Shown: in pieces, positions 35,461 through 46,189 of the stretch | How positions within the stretch are numbered: position 1 is the stretch's first letter | Layout: every line of letters starts with the position of its first letter | Assembly: GCA_918807975.1 (NCBI GenBank) | Contig: OU964929.1 | Span: 10,805,197-10,869,196 of the forward strand | Source: Aplidium turbinatum | Lineage: Eukaryota; Chordata; Ascidiacea; Aplousobranchia; Polyclinidae | Direction: 5' to 3' | Length of the DNA stretch: 64,000 nt | Notes under the pieces: model-generated | The model's input: only the letters and a program-made list of their open reading frames with translations | The model's database searches: none | Told to the model about the DNA's origin: nothing | Program-made: the position numbers and the translations under genes

Positions 35461-35833
35461 ACCGTCGCTTTTTCTTTGTCGTCATCCACCGAAACACTTT
35501 GCAATACGTCATAACTACGTTATCAACAACAACGCACTGCCCTGAACTTTCATCTTTTCCCAAGCAAAACCATCTCATTACGCAAGGGAGCGGTCTCTTC
35601 TGAAACTGATGACTCACCTGACGTTCTTAACGTCATTCGGCCACGCCTTTTTTCCAGCATCGGTACAGTTCAAATCGCTCGATTTCTCGTAAATAAATCA
35701 TTTGAAAACCGTTGCCATGCCGACATTGGACGTGACCTCAGCTTCATACCGAGATCAAGGGTATCTAACTTTTCGTTTGGAACTTAAATGAAAAGTACAC
35801 GTTAAGTTAAATTTGAATCATTTAGCCTGATCT

Positions 35834-35909
35834 TAGCTAGAAAATCAGTCGTGTTTTATATTGATTCAATGCAGACGTTGAATCAGTGTAAAACACAGCT
35901 AATTTTCGG
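35834..35909. repeat. Palindromic foldback repeat, subfamily B
   Basis: Left AGCTAGAAAATCAGTCGTG and TTTTATATTGATTCAATG. Right ACGTTGAATCAGTGTAAAAC and ACAGCTAATTTTCGG. Most differences between the arms leave T opposite G, which an RNA hairpin would tolerate as U-G pairs. Confidence 0.82.
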
Positions 35910-36242
35910 ACTTAGATGGATAAATCAAAATACTAGTAACGAGAACACGAAATACAATTTCACAATAAAACTTTCATTGTTTGACGCACATCAGAAGTAA
36001 GTTGTGTTACGAAATAAGTCACACGAAGTTATTCTACAGAATGTAGATGCAGCAGTTGGGTTGTTTTTATCGTGGTTTCACCAGTCCAAATACAATTCAC
36101 GTTGTTACAACCTCTTGAGAAATTGGTTTGAAGCCTTATTTGTTTTCAAAGCTGATTTTTTTCCAACTATGATTGTTTATTTCTGTATGAATGTTTTTAT
36201 TTGTAAATGGTGCCTTTCTAGTTTGCAAAATTTATCAGTGAT

Positions 36243-36283
36243 TTGACGTCTGGTTACGTTGAATCAATGTAAAAAAACAGTTC
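36243..36283. repeat. Foldback half-copy (right arm)
   Basis: GACGTCTGGTTACGTTGAAT leads into CAATGTAAAAAAACAG. Only the centre and right arm are recognisable. Confidence 0.6.
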
Positions 36284-36585
36284 CACCTCTTGAATTTACG
36301 TCAAATTTTGTGTGTATGTCCCAATGCAGTGAAGTCAGTGCATTGGTTCAGGCAACAAAATTAAGTACTGTAAATTTCAGTTGTTAAAGAGTTTTGCCGA
36401 TAATCGTCGTTTGTTGCTGTATTTTTAAAGTGAAAGCACTTTCACTTTAACAGACTTGTGATCATAAGTCCTTCCGGCGAACTCAATTTACATTTTTGGA
36501 GTTTGTTAAAAGTTAACTGTGTCTCAAATTTCTCGCCTATGACTAGTTTGTATTCGTGCGTGCGACGTGTGGCAACACTATATGA

Positions 36586-36665
36586 TCAAAATCCGTCATT
36601 TTTACATTGATTCAACATCCGCAGACGTTGAATCAATGTAAAAAAGTTGCATTTTACTATCCGGC
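36586..36665. repeat. Palindromic foldback repeat, subfamily A
   Basis: Left CAAAATCCGTCATTTTTACA, then TTGATTCAACATCCGC. Right AGACGTTGAATCAATGTAAA. The outer right arm is diverged. Confidence 0.8.
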
Positions 36666-36726
36666 CATGCTATGTATTTGCACAGATAAGAAGCAAAAGC
36701 ACCTTCTGGTACGCTGGAACCTTACT

Positions 36727-36780
36727 CAGACAGCAAAATCCGTCATTTTTACATTGAAATAACAGATTTTGATGTCTGGG
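36727..36780. repeat. Foldback deletion derivative with both outer ends
   Basis: Left CAGACAGCAAAATCCGTC and TTTTTACATTGAAATAAC. Right ends AGATTTTGATGTCTGGG. The inner right arm is deleted, while both termini remain. Confidence 0.8.
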
Positions 36781-37560
36781 TACAGACACTGTGTCTGTGA
36801 GCGCTGGTGCCGGTACGCAATAGAATCGCTCGATAAAATCAACTTCATGCCACGCTTTTCATGAAGTGAAAAGCATCGTCACACTTACTACCAGCTTCGC
36901 CAACTCTTTCGCATGCAAAAACAGAGAGATTCTGTTCGCATGTGTTGTGCTCTGGAACTTGCGGTTTTCAGAGCGATTAAATTAAGTCACATCCATTTTG
37001 CAGAGATGGTAGTCTTTCTTGTTTAGACTGTTGCTTTTGGCGGCTCCGAATTTTTTAGTTAATCTTAAATCTTCTCCCTATTATTAAATTTAACATTGTT
37101 TTTTTTTATAAATTTTAACAAAATATTTTGCAAGTTGTGTGTATTGCGTAATAAATACCATGTTATGATAATAGTCCTGTGCGTTACAGTCTCACCTGAC
37201 GTTTTTAGTTTCTACGTCTACTGACGACGACTTTGAAAGAAGAGGTAGTAGATAGTAGTAGTAGTAGACTTTGAAGAGTAGAGATAGATCCAGTTTTGTG
37301 GTCTGCATTTTCATACGAGTGATCCAAAGACCGTAACTTCCGTTTTCCATCTAAACATGCCAACAGGGAACAGATTGACGAATGAACTATTAAGGGGACT
37401 GCCCATTTTCCTTTTATGGCAGAGAAGAACTGCCACCGCACTCCCTTTAAGCATCTTGCTGGCACCAGATGTGGTGCAAGTGCTATAAATAATAATGCAT
37501 CCTCGCTGAAGCTTAATGCAGAAGTGACCAGACCTTGTCGATGTGCCAATCAACTAACTA

Positions 37561-37699
37561 CAGTAGAACTCGGTTAATCCGGATCTTCACCTAATCCGGA
37601 TAAAACTGGAAGTATAAAAATTGATTGAACCGTCATCGGTTAATCCGGATCTATACGGTAACTGAATGCCTTCGATCATCTGCAACCGAGTTCTTGCTG
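37561..37699. mobile_element. Possible pogo/Tigger-like MITE
   Basis: The left end after a TA dinucleotide reads CAGTAGAACTCGGTTAATCC. The right end AACCGAGTTCTTGCTG is its approximate complement. The phrase GGTTAATCCGGATC occurs twice inside. The right flank is not TA, so the assignment is tentative. Confidence 0.5.
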
Positions 37700-37765
37700 A
37701 CGTTGACCCAGGTAGGCTATTGTTATTTGGTTTTGAATCTTTATCTTCAGACTGACTAATCCACA

Positions 37766-37905
37766 TTGTGCGCTACTTAAAAACAGTGACGTTGCTAGAA
37801 AAGAAATTAGGGGGCAAAAGCAACTGCTGAGGGAGATATAATTCAATGCTTGAAATAGTTTATTAATGTTTTTGTTTTATTTCAATGTTTTTACAAGTCA
37901 TTCAT
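37766..37905. repeat. Dispersed repeat R1, copy 1
   Basis: Begins TGTGCGCTACTTAAAAACAG and continues TGACGTTGCTAGAAAAGAAA. It matches 41110-41240 on the same strand over about 130 bases, with scattered differences. It is probably an unlabelled transposon, but terminal repeats were not identified. Confidence 0.75.
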
Positions 37906-37999
37906 GGAAGTTTTGCATACTTGTAGAGGCTTTGAACCATTTACGCAGGGCCGGTTACCAAAATTGATGGAGTGAAGCTTTCGCTTGATGTTTTCTATG

Positions 38000-38127
38000 A
38001 ATTATTTCATGCACTAGGTGCCGCTGAATGAAGAGCAGTCCTGAAGTGCGTCACTAAAGCGCACACCTCGAGAGTCGAACCAGCGCTGCTTGATGCTGAG
38101 TCGGGCGCTTTACCACGGAGCGGACGT
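38000..38127 (-). mobile_element. tRNA-derived SINE-like fragment
   Basis: The minus strand has an A-box-like CTCCGTGGTAAAGCG and a B box GGTTCGACTCTC about 30 bases apart, as in a tRNA head. The tail and target duplication were not resolved. The hAT element at 38136 is inserted directly beside the head. Confidence 0.5.
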
Positions 38128-38135
38128 ATGCTGAG

Positions 38136-40423
38136 TAGAGATGTAAAAAAACGGTTTTTTTTGTTTTTAAAAAAAACGAGCTCGTTTTTTATCGTTTTTT
38201 TTTGTTTTTATTCGTTTTTTTGTTTTTTTTACTTATTTTGACATTAAATGTCTCAATATGCAGCAATTAGGGTAAACTCATTGCAATAGCGTCTCTTTCA
38301 ACAAAGAAACAGTCTCATAACTTGTATAACTTACTTTAAATTAGACTATATGTCTGGTATAGGCCTATTTTTTCATTGCAATTTTGTAGATCCCAGGTCT
38401 CAACACACGAGCCATAAAGATTTCTCACTGTCTCAAATAGTAGTAACAGTGTCCTATGGTTGGCACATCTCAAGTAGCCTATTGTCTGTAATTTGGTCGA
38501 GCCAGTTGTTAAATGCAGTACCACACTCGTGTACAGTTTCGAAGCCACCTGGGATTTTGGTTAATGGGCATGTTAGGACCAGGTGGTCAGTGTCCTGTTT
38601 TTCTACTTAACACAAGCACTTTTGACCAGCATTCCACACCTTTTCCAGTACAACGGCAAGAGGTTGTTCCAGTTGATGTGCATTTGGTGCAAACTTGATG
38701 AAAATCACACAAGCGGTTCTCGAGTTATAAGTGAAGTAACCTTAGCCACTAGGTGGCTTCATAGATAAGGAGCAGTAGAAAAATGGCAATATCTCAAGAA
38801 CCGCTCAACATATTTGGATAATTTTTAGCTCTACCCCATGTTTTCTGGGTTGGGCTATCTGTTTATGAACATTAAAACAAGTTTTGGCGACTACTTTTTC
38901 AGATAAAAAGAAATTAACCTCTTGTCGTTACGCACCAATAAAACCATGATGCGTAACTTAAAAAAAAATTTTTTTTAATCGGGTAGAGGAAAGATTGATG
39001 AAAAGTTTGGCAAAAGCAGTGCAGTGCTAAAGCCCCAACTTTTAGCCCAAATTACATTTAAATGTAGTGAAAGATGGAAACATTTTGATGTTTTTTATTT
39101 TCCCTGAAGAGGTTCAATACTCCTTTGTGATGTCATAGTCATGTTTGTTTTCCCTTAACTACACCATTGTGCTGTCATAGACATTTTTAAAAGAAGTATG
39201 GTTGCACTTATCCATCCAAATTCAACTACTGTAGTTTGCAGGACCTTGAGACTTTAGCACTTTTCTGTTTTTGCCTAACTTTTCATCAATCTTTCCTCTA
39301 CCCAATAAAAAAAAAAAAAATTAAAGTTACGCATCATGGTTTTATTGGTGCGTAACGACAAGAAGTCAATTCTCAGTCCTTTTTACTCCAGCGTAGTTCC
39401 CAAATAAAATAAGTTTTCATCTTTGATGTTTGTTTTGTATCTTTATCCTGCATTGCGGTACCTAATATGGGTAAAACTTTATTCCTGTCAGGAAAAGTAT
39501 TATGAAGCATTTATTCACTATGTGAACACTGAGCAGTGCTGAAAAACTCCACTTTAAAGGGAAATTTTCTTCATTCATGGTTAGTAGATACTAGCAATAG
39601 TTAACACGGGTGGTGGGTATTTGAAACGAACATTAACCTAAACCTTTTCTGACAAATGCACTTACTTTTGACAGCTAAAAATATCAGTGATAAGATCTCT
39701 TGCATTATGTCACAAATGATCTGCAGGAACTATCAATGACAAAGTGTCTAAGACCTTACAACACATAAAAAGAATACTTCTGTTTCAACATTTATAAAGC
39801 ATATTCATCGTTGTTAAGCTATCAGTTTAAAAACATGTTTAAACAAGCTATTGGCAATAGCTTGCATTAGTAAATTACCACAAACAAGGTAATGTGCGTT
39901 CTGAATACTGCCATCTTGTTTTTCCCAAAATTTCGTCAACCCATTGAGTGTGTACAAGAATAACCATGTAGGCCTACCGGTATACTAACATCGTAGGCTA
40001 CCTTCCATAAAGGGCACTTCCATAAAAGGAAAAAGAAATTAACTCATCTACATTATGTCATGTATCAAATTGCATTAATACAATGTTTGTCAGGTCTACT
40101 GCCACAAACATGCCTGAGAATGAAAAAGAAAGTGAAACAACGTAAGCTAAGGGCTATGCAAAAAACATATGCTGCTGCCAAGCACACACACTTAGGTATT
40201 TCAGCACACCAATAAAACCAATTTTACTAGTTTAATGTTTTTCAAGAGCACTATAATGAAACTAAGCTGCAAATTGTAAAAAATTTGCAACTTTTCCAGA
40301 AAAATATGAAAAAAAACAAAAAAAACCAAAAAACGCGTGTTTTTTTTGGCCCAAGTTTTTTTTGAAAAAAAACACGTTTTTTTTAAAAAAAAACGGTTCG
40401 TTTTTTTTGCATTTACAACTCTA
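38136..40423. mobile_element. hAT-type DNA element, 2.3 kb, non-coding
   Basis: Imperfect inverted ends TAGAGATGTAAA and TTTACAACTCTA are flanked by a perfect 8-base duplication ATGCTGAG (38128-38135 and 40424-40431). Both ends run into long A/T homopolymer tracts around AACGG or ACGAG words. No transposase was recognised. It hosts a nested foldback MITE at 38921-39362. The first bases of the end match the hAT element at 59056. Confidence 0.85.
38921..39362. mobile_element. Foldback MITE with ~100-base inverted ends, nested
   Basis: The left end CTTGTCGTTACGCACCAATA and the following GGGTAGAGGAAAGATTGATG recur in inverse order at the right end, so the inverted repeat extends about 100 bases per side. 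An A/T run interrupts each arm at the same place. The 442-bp element has no coding sequence. I could not settle the target duplication. Confidence 0.85.
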
Positions 40424-40773
40424 ATGCTGAGTCAGTGTTATACTCCTCTAAATGAATTCCAACTGCCACATTTGCATTTCACTAGCGTTTTTCATTACGT
40501 TGTTTCTATGAATAAAAAGTTTTTCACCTCTTGGAATGGCGTTCTTTCGCCAGCGTTGCGGTGCTTTCTCGTAAAAATGTGAGTCCTTGAAAATATTCAA
40601 AATGTGCGTTTATGATGTCACAGAATAATTTTTATTAAGTAACAAACAAAACATGTCTCTTCTAATATTGCCTTGCTTTGCTATGAAATTCAACTAATTC
40701 TGAAAGACAGTTCAATTTCTTGAAATGACCCGCTAGTCGGGACTTTTGATGGACAACGTTTACTTTCTTGCAG

Positions 40774-43700
40774 TCGTTAGGATGGAATGGCCAGATTTTC
40801 ATCTGGCAATAGCATCGTAAAGGATACCATCAACTGGATTCGCAAAAATGAATTGTACTCTCAATCTTCGGCAGCTCTTGGATTCTTTTTATTCGCTGGG
40901 CTCATCAATGATTTTGTGCAATACGTAATTGCAGAACAACCATTGCTCACAACTCAAAGCTTTACGTATATCATTCTGGTGAGTTTTTGATTGCATCAGG
41001 GTTGACAGGCAAGCTCAACTCTTGTGATCAATTTAATTTTTTCTTTCAACGAGACATCAACAATAGTTTGACATTTCAATATTAATGAAAACTTTTACGT
41101 CCCTGCACTTTGTGCGCTACTTAAAAACAGTGACGTTGCTAGAAAAAAAAATTAGGTGAGCAAAAGTAACTGCTGAGGGGCAAATAGTTCAATACTTAAA
41201 ATAAAGAGTTTTATTAATGCTTTTGTTTCATGTTTGAAATAAATGCAGCCGAACATTTGTGAAACGTCATTCAACCTGCCGTATAATACAATGTCATTAA
41301 AACGTTGTAATAGTATTAATCCGTACTTTTTTTGAGGGGCAAGACAAAATCATAGGGGTGCGATTGCTCAACCAAGCCCCTCCCCTCCCCCGTACGTCTC
41401 CACCTAATAGAATTCTGTGACCTGTATTTTTTAGCTGGTCATTTGATAAATTGGTTGAAATTAACTGATCATTTTTAATCGTAACCTATCGGTATATCTA
41501 AGCTTTTGCACAATGGTGAAAATTTGGATTCAGTGGACCAAACGATGAAAAAATCAACCTCTGTGTCAAGCATGTCGTTGAAGAGTTGAATGGACCAGGA
41601 ACAGATCATTCACTAATTAAACAAACCAGCTGATTAAGTCGCGCACTTTGCAGAATACTATTTTAGGCACAGGGCATACGTAATCCGGTGATTAGATGTT
41701 CCCATCATTGATTTACAGATGAACTTTGTGCAAACTGATTTTCAATTATCTAATCTGGCGATTAGCCTAATCGCTCGCTTAAAAGATCCGTTTGTGGTGC
41801 ATCCAACTCTCAAGGTGCGTCTACACGAGAAAGTGTTCTTGCTTAGAAATTCTTGCTTAAGCTAGTGATTAAGCTCGTTTCGTCTACACTGGCAACCTCG
41901 ACGAAGATTTTGCTCGCTTGAATCGCGGTCACGTGAGTATCTAATTTCCAATGACGTCACGTTTTAAAAAGTTCGCGCCAAAGCATAGCAGTTCGCGCAG
42001 CAGAGTAGACCAAGCAACTGACTGTTCTTTAACCATTTGAAGTTGTTGCAGTCTTTCAGTCATGGCTTCCTAGAAGTTGTGTAAAAAATGCTGCAAAAAG
42101 CGAAGGATGCAAACCCGCAATTTACTGCTTATTGAAGCATTCAGACACCTCAGTGAGGTTGAAATGTTGGAAACAGAATTTCGTGTCAGTGTGGGTGACT
42201 GGTAATAACCAGCAAGATCATTCCTCCGCTATTTTTATTACCCAGTGTACAATGGCAATGGTTTTCTGTTGAGATCCTGTTTTGGATTTGAAATTGGAAA
42301 ATATTGTGCTTTCTATGGACTATTTCGAGTACGGTCACCGCCAGTTCAGCCCGCAACATTAATAAGAATGGGTTGGGATCAAAACTTAACGAAATCCTTT
42401 AACGATACCGCCCTGCCCTGTCTGGATACTGAGCTGAGAGGAGACCTGAGATTTTAGCGGGAAAAACATTTCTAAGCAAGAGAACTCACTTAAGCGCCCA
42501 GTTTTTCGCTCTGGAGCGTATTTTTCTCGACGGCTCGCTTACTCGCCCATTTTCTTAAAAGTAAGCGGCACAAACTGCGATTAACTTAAAGAAACAAGAA
42601 GTTTGGCTAGCTTAAGCAAGAAAACAGTCGTCGTGTAGACGCACCTTCAGTGTCTTGCCAAGGCACAATCATGTGGACAATTTGTAAACCTGCAAGATGT
42701 AGTGGTGTCCATCTTGAACTCTAAACGTTGCGCGAAAAAAAAAAATCATGTGCATTTTGTGGGGTTCGATTTTAGAATCATGCGAGCGTTGCTGGAATGG
42801 TTTTATCTCTCGGCCACGCAGCCGACGTAAAGTACAAATTTGTGATAGTAAAGATTCGTGCTTTTTCCAAGCTTGCAGACATTCTTGTCAGTTGTCACGG
42901 TGCTGGACTTTTTCGACGCTTAAATTAAGTTTCAAATTGAAGACCTGAGTTGAAAAACTACGTCCAAAATAGGCTACGACTTTTGAGTTAAAACAAGTTA
43001 AAATTCTTTTAAATTTGTTTTATTCTTTTATTTCTATACAAACGCCAGCGTGTGTTATAGCGAAAGCCGTTTTTTAAATCAAATTTTGTGTGAAGTCAGG
43101 CGGACCAAGTTCATTCATCAAGTTGTTAACAAATTTTTGTATTTTAAGCGATGTGAGGAGAAACTGCTGACTTGAGTTCGTGCTCACATTTTTAAGGAGG
43201 TGGTAGCCTGTTATAACATCGAGTAGAAGAATTGACAGCAGTTTGCCGGTTTTTGTTTTCAAAGTTTACTCAACGAAAAACATGCGGATGCATGTCATAG
43301 ACCTACTGTTTTTCAATGAAAGCATTTCAAAGAAATCAACGTTTATTTGAAATAAAATTTTATTTAAAGGAGTTGGCCTACAGGGTATAACGAACCCGCC
43401 CCCATGGCTTTTCTTCCCCTTGCGTAGGCTATGTGCCTCTATAGAGACCACATAGAACAGCTTAGCTTTCCCAAAATCTTATTGTCAGTTTAAGTGATAA
43501 ATTCTATTCGACTATTGCGTTTATTTAGGTATTCCATGTTATTTCTGTTCTTATGTCAGCACAAGCTTTCATGTATGCAACATTGAGATTCAAGCAAATA
43601 TCAGATCGCACTTCAATCCTGCTCTTGGGTAAGTCAATAAAATGTCCTATTGGTAAACAGGCGTTGCCTACCAGTGAGCCCGGTCCAGCTTCAAATCAGC

Positions 43701-44819
43701 AATAGGTGAAGTCTAAAAGCTTTGCCATCGTTTCACAAAAGATGAATCTAATTGCGGTTGCTTCCGCCAAGAGCCTTTTTCCTAAGTAGCAGATGTTTTT
43801 TTAACATTTTTACGATGTCCTCTGGAGCATTTGTTTGCAAATCACCTTCTGCAGAGGCTACGACAGCAGTAGCTTTAGTGCAATGAAAAGTAGAGCTATT
43901 CCAATTAACAATTTTAGAGGGAATCAATTTTAACGTCTTGCTGGAAGATACAATTTATAGAAAAAATTTATAAGCAGTTTAAACTCCGTCTTGCCGAGTG
44001 AGATTGAAGATCTTGCAATACTCACTTCACTTAGCTACAAAATTTACTTTCAATTCTTTAACTTTTCTGCAACGCTCGATTTTATCCACAGTTTACAACG
44101 GACTGCTTCTGACTTTGCGGCTAGCTCTCGAAGTAACGTTGATCCACTACAGGCGAGAAGATTACAGTTTGTAAATTTTGTGTACTGCTCCTTTCGCGCT
44201 TAATAAATATGCAAATGCATTTAGTGTACAGATTTTGCTTTTACATGTCCGTAGCAATTCGACTTCAAAAATATTAGTTTGCAGACTAGCGAGAACTAAC
44301 AAGCTGCAAGGGGGGCTGCAATCGATTTGTGCCACCTACCAAACAGTAAAATAGCACCTTTGGTAGTGGGTTACCTCAATATTTATCTCAAGAATTTAGC
44401 ATTTGCATAAAAAGTTAGATAGTAGCCTAGGTTCCTTTGATAGCTGCGGTTGCCCACCTAGCCAAACCTTCAAGTTACCGTACACCAAAAAAGCGCGCAA
44501 TTGGATAAGCGTCCAACTTTGTGAATGCAGAATTGGAAATCAGATAACCCACACACTCTGGTCCAACTTGAATAAGGTGACTCTCAGTTCTCACAATAAC
44601 TTTTCATCCAGCTGCACCAAGCGGATGGAATGATTCACAAGTAACAGCCTTTCAAAAACTTCAAAGCGGACTTTTCGGTCCGAGGATTCTATGGGTTACA
44701 GGCGCAGTGGATTACACTTATCTTTCTGATTGGGCCTTCCTTCCTTTCTAGGTACACTTCCGTCTATTCTGTCTACCAGCACCACAAAATATTTTTTTTT
44801 TGTCTACATTTGGATGTAA
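40774..44819 (+). CDS. Small hydrophobic protein gene, three proposed exons, unrecognised
   Basis: Proposed coding exons are 40787-40978, 43529-43628 and 44752-44819. GT-AG sites and phases agree and give 119 residues. The product starts MARFSSGNSIVKDTINWIRK. Hydrophobic stretches include ALGFFLFAGLI, FTYIILVFHVISVLM and a short aromatic C-terminal run KYFFFVYIWM, so it is probably a multi-pass membrane protein. The acceptor CTTTCTTGCAG ends at 40773, only 13 bases before the chosen ATG. An earlier ATG at 40782 opens a short overlapping frame. The very short leader would fit spliced-leader addition. Exons 1 and 2 look convincing, while exon 3 rests on phase and a good acceptor only. I do not recognise the family and give no function. 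Confidence 0.55.
40787..40978 (+). CDS. Membrane protein exon 1
   Basis: 64 codons from ATG to a GTGAGT donor, ending LLTTQSFTYIIL. A hydrophobic span (AALGFFLFAGLI) begins at residue 29. Confidence 0.65.
41110..41240. repeat. Dispersed repeat R1, copy 2
   Basis: Matches 37766-37905 (TGTGCGCTACTTAAAAACAG, then GCAAAAGTAACTGCTGAGGG). A C-rich stretch at 41376-41402 may belong to its far end. Confidence 0.75.
41813..42646. mobile_element. PIF/Harbinger-like DNA element, non-autonomous
   Basis: The left end AGGTGCGTCTACACGA and right end TCGTGTAGACGCACCT are a perfect 16-base inverted repeat. They are followed inward by further related words (CTTGCTTAAGCTAG). A three-base direct repeat TCA flanks both sides (41810-41812 and 42647-42649), the size typical of PIF/Harbinger. 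No complete transposase is seen in the 834 bases. Confidence 0.8.
43529..43628 (+). CDS. Membrane protein exon 2
   Basis: Encodes VFHVISVLMSAQAFMYATLR and FKQISDRTSILLL, then a split codon at a GTAAGT donor. It is mostly hydrophobic. Acceptor TTTATTTAG. Confidence 0.6.
43629..44751 (+). other. Intron or flank after membrane protein exon 2
   Basis: 1.1 kb with no recognised element. Confidence 0.5.
44752..44819 (+). CDS. Possible terminal exon of the membrane protein gene
   Basis: After the acceptor CCTTTCTAG, the phase-compatible frame reads TLPSILSTSTTKYFFFVYIW then M and TAA. A ten-T run within it makes this exon less certain. Confidence 0.4.
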
Positions 44820-45319
44820 TTTATGTTTTACCAAGGAAACGTTATAATCGTAAAGAAAAGACTATAATAAGTTGCGATAAGGTAGATTACTGTATCAAAA
44901 CGAAAGTTGTTGTGAGGGCTGATACCAGCTCCGTACCGCAAGTGAGTTGTAGGGCAATTACTTTTTGCTGCGGGAAAACGAACTGGAATAGCTTTGGCGG
45001 TGAAGCATTTGATTGGATGATGGACGAAACACAAATTTCCTTCTTCTGCGCCTTCGCCGCATTCTTGATTCGGTCCATTTGAGAATAAACTTGAAGTCTG
45101 CTCCAAATAGACCACAATACCCGAGCATAGATTCGTCATCTGACCAACGACCAATCAAAGACGCTAACAGCTTTCCCACGTGACCACTCATTACTTCGTC
45201 ATAATTGACTTTAGCTTGAACTTTTAAACCTTAAAAAATAAAATCGGTTTTAACTTTTCAACAAAATAGGATAATAAACAACAACACCTAGCAATTACCT
45301 CAATAGTCTATTGTCAAGC
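44820..45319. other. Unassigned sequence
   Basis: Open frames on the minus strand around 44887-45191 include MDRIKNAAKAQKKEI, which could be the start of a gene. No donor or family match was found. Confidence 0.35.
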
Positions 45320-45327
45320 CTATATGT

Positions 45328-46181
45328 CAGTGGTTCCCAACCGGGGTGCCGCGGCACTCTGGGGTGCCAATTGCAATACTCAAGGGTGCCGCGAGATATT
45401 GCAATACTGCGGCCCATTCTTTATTTTAACATTAACCCGTTAAGTGTGGAATTTATTTATTTATCTTAACTCTAATCCACGGTAAGCCTTTGTTTTCTCG
45501 CCCAGGAAATACAGCGTGAAAAAGATTTAGACTCGTTGCTGCTCTTTCCATAAAAACGTTTGAAACGCATCATTATTGCCAGGTTTCCTGATTTTACTTT
45601 GCGTTTCACGGCGCACAAAGTCAAATTGCAGTGATGGATTATCGGATTGTGTGACCCAGAACAATTATAAAATTGCACGATTGTTTGCAAACCATTATAA
45701 AATAGAAACTTTTGCATGGGGAATACCTGCGCATACAAACACGATAGCCTACATAGCTAATCGAGAAAAGGCTAAGTTATAATTGATTTCTTCTTTATAC
45801 TTATGAATATATTTTGTGAATTGCTTTGCGATTACAATTAGGTCTCCAATTTAGTGGATTTTCCGTACAAACGAACATTAAAACTAAAAAACGAGAACGA
45901 CTGCTTACAGTCGAGGAAGAAATGTGCGTGGCTTTGTCGAATGTGCATCGAGATATTAAGGGACTTTGTGCAAGAAGTCAAGCCCAAATTTCACACTAAC
46001 TTTTGAATAAATACATTTATTTGCGCGCGCTATACTGTACAACTCATTCTGTGTTATTTCATACAGTTATTTGAAATACAGAAATCTCATAAAATTGATC
46101 CAGTTTTGCCAGGGTGCCGTGCCGCAAACTATTTATCTCTTTGATGGGGTGCCGCAAGGTCAAAAAGGTTGGGAACCACTG
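45328..46181. mobile_element. hAT-type element, 854 bp
   Basis: Perfect 15-base inverted ends CAGTGGTTCCCAACC and GGTTGGGAACCACTG are flanked by a perfect 8-base duplication CTATATGT (45320-45327 and 46182-46189). Repeated GGGGTGCCGC words occur near both ends. No full transposase is seen. Confidence 0.93.
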
Positions 46182-46189
46182 CTATATGT

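Larger units (their letters stand above)
34487..37558 (+). other. Kinase 3' UTR/flank and repeat field
   Basis: The 3' UTR should start here. Candidate poly(A) signals are ATTAAA near 34810 and AATAAA near 35362 (inside a foldback repeat) and 35690. The exact end cannot be set. Foldback copies continue to 36780. A perfect short palindrome, AAAGTGAAAG and its mirror around CA, lies at about 36428-36452. No other gene is supported up to 37.5 kb. Confidence 0.5.
40979..43528 (+). other. Intron of the small membrane-protein gene
   Basis: 2.55 kb. Contains repeat R1 copy 2 (41110) and the PIF-like element (41813-42646). No other feature was found. Confidence 0.6.

Noticed and set aside
24803-36780. 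CRISPR-like array, because similar repeats recur
   Set aside because: Spacing is irregular, copies are palindromic and dispersed through introns, and the genome is clearly eukaryotic.
44887-45191. Minus-strand frames including MDRIKNAAKAQKKEI as a gene start
   Set aside because: Several overlapping frames are open at once, no donor site fits, and no family match was seen.
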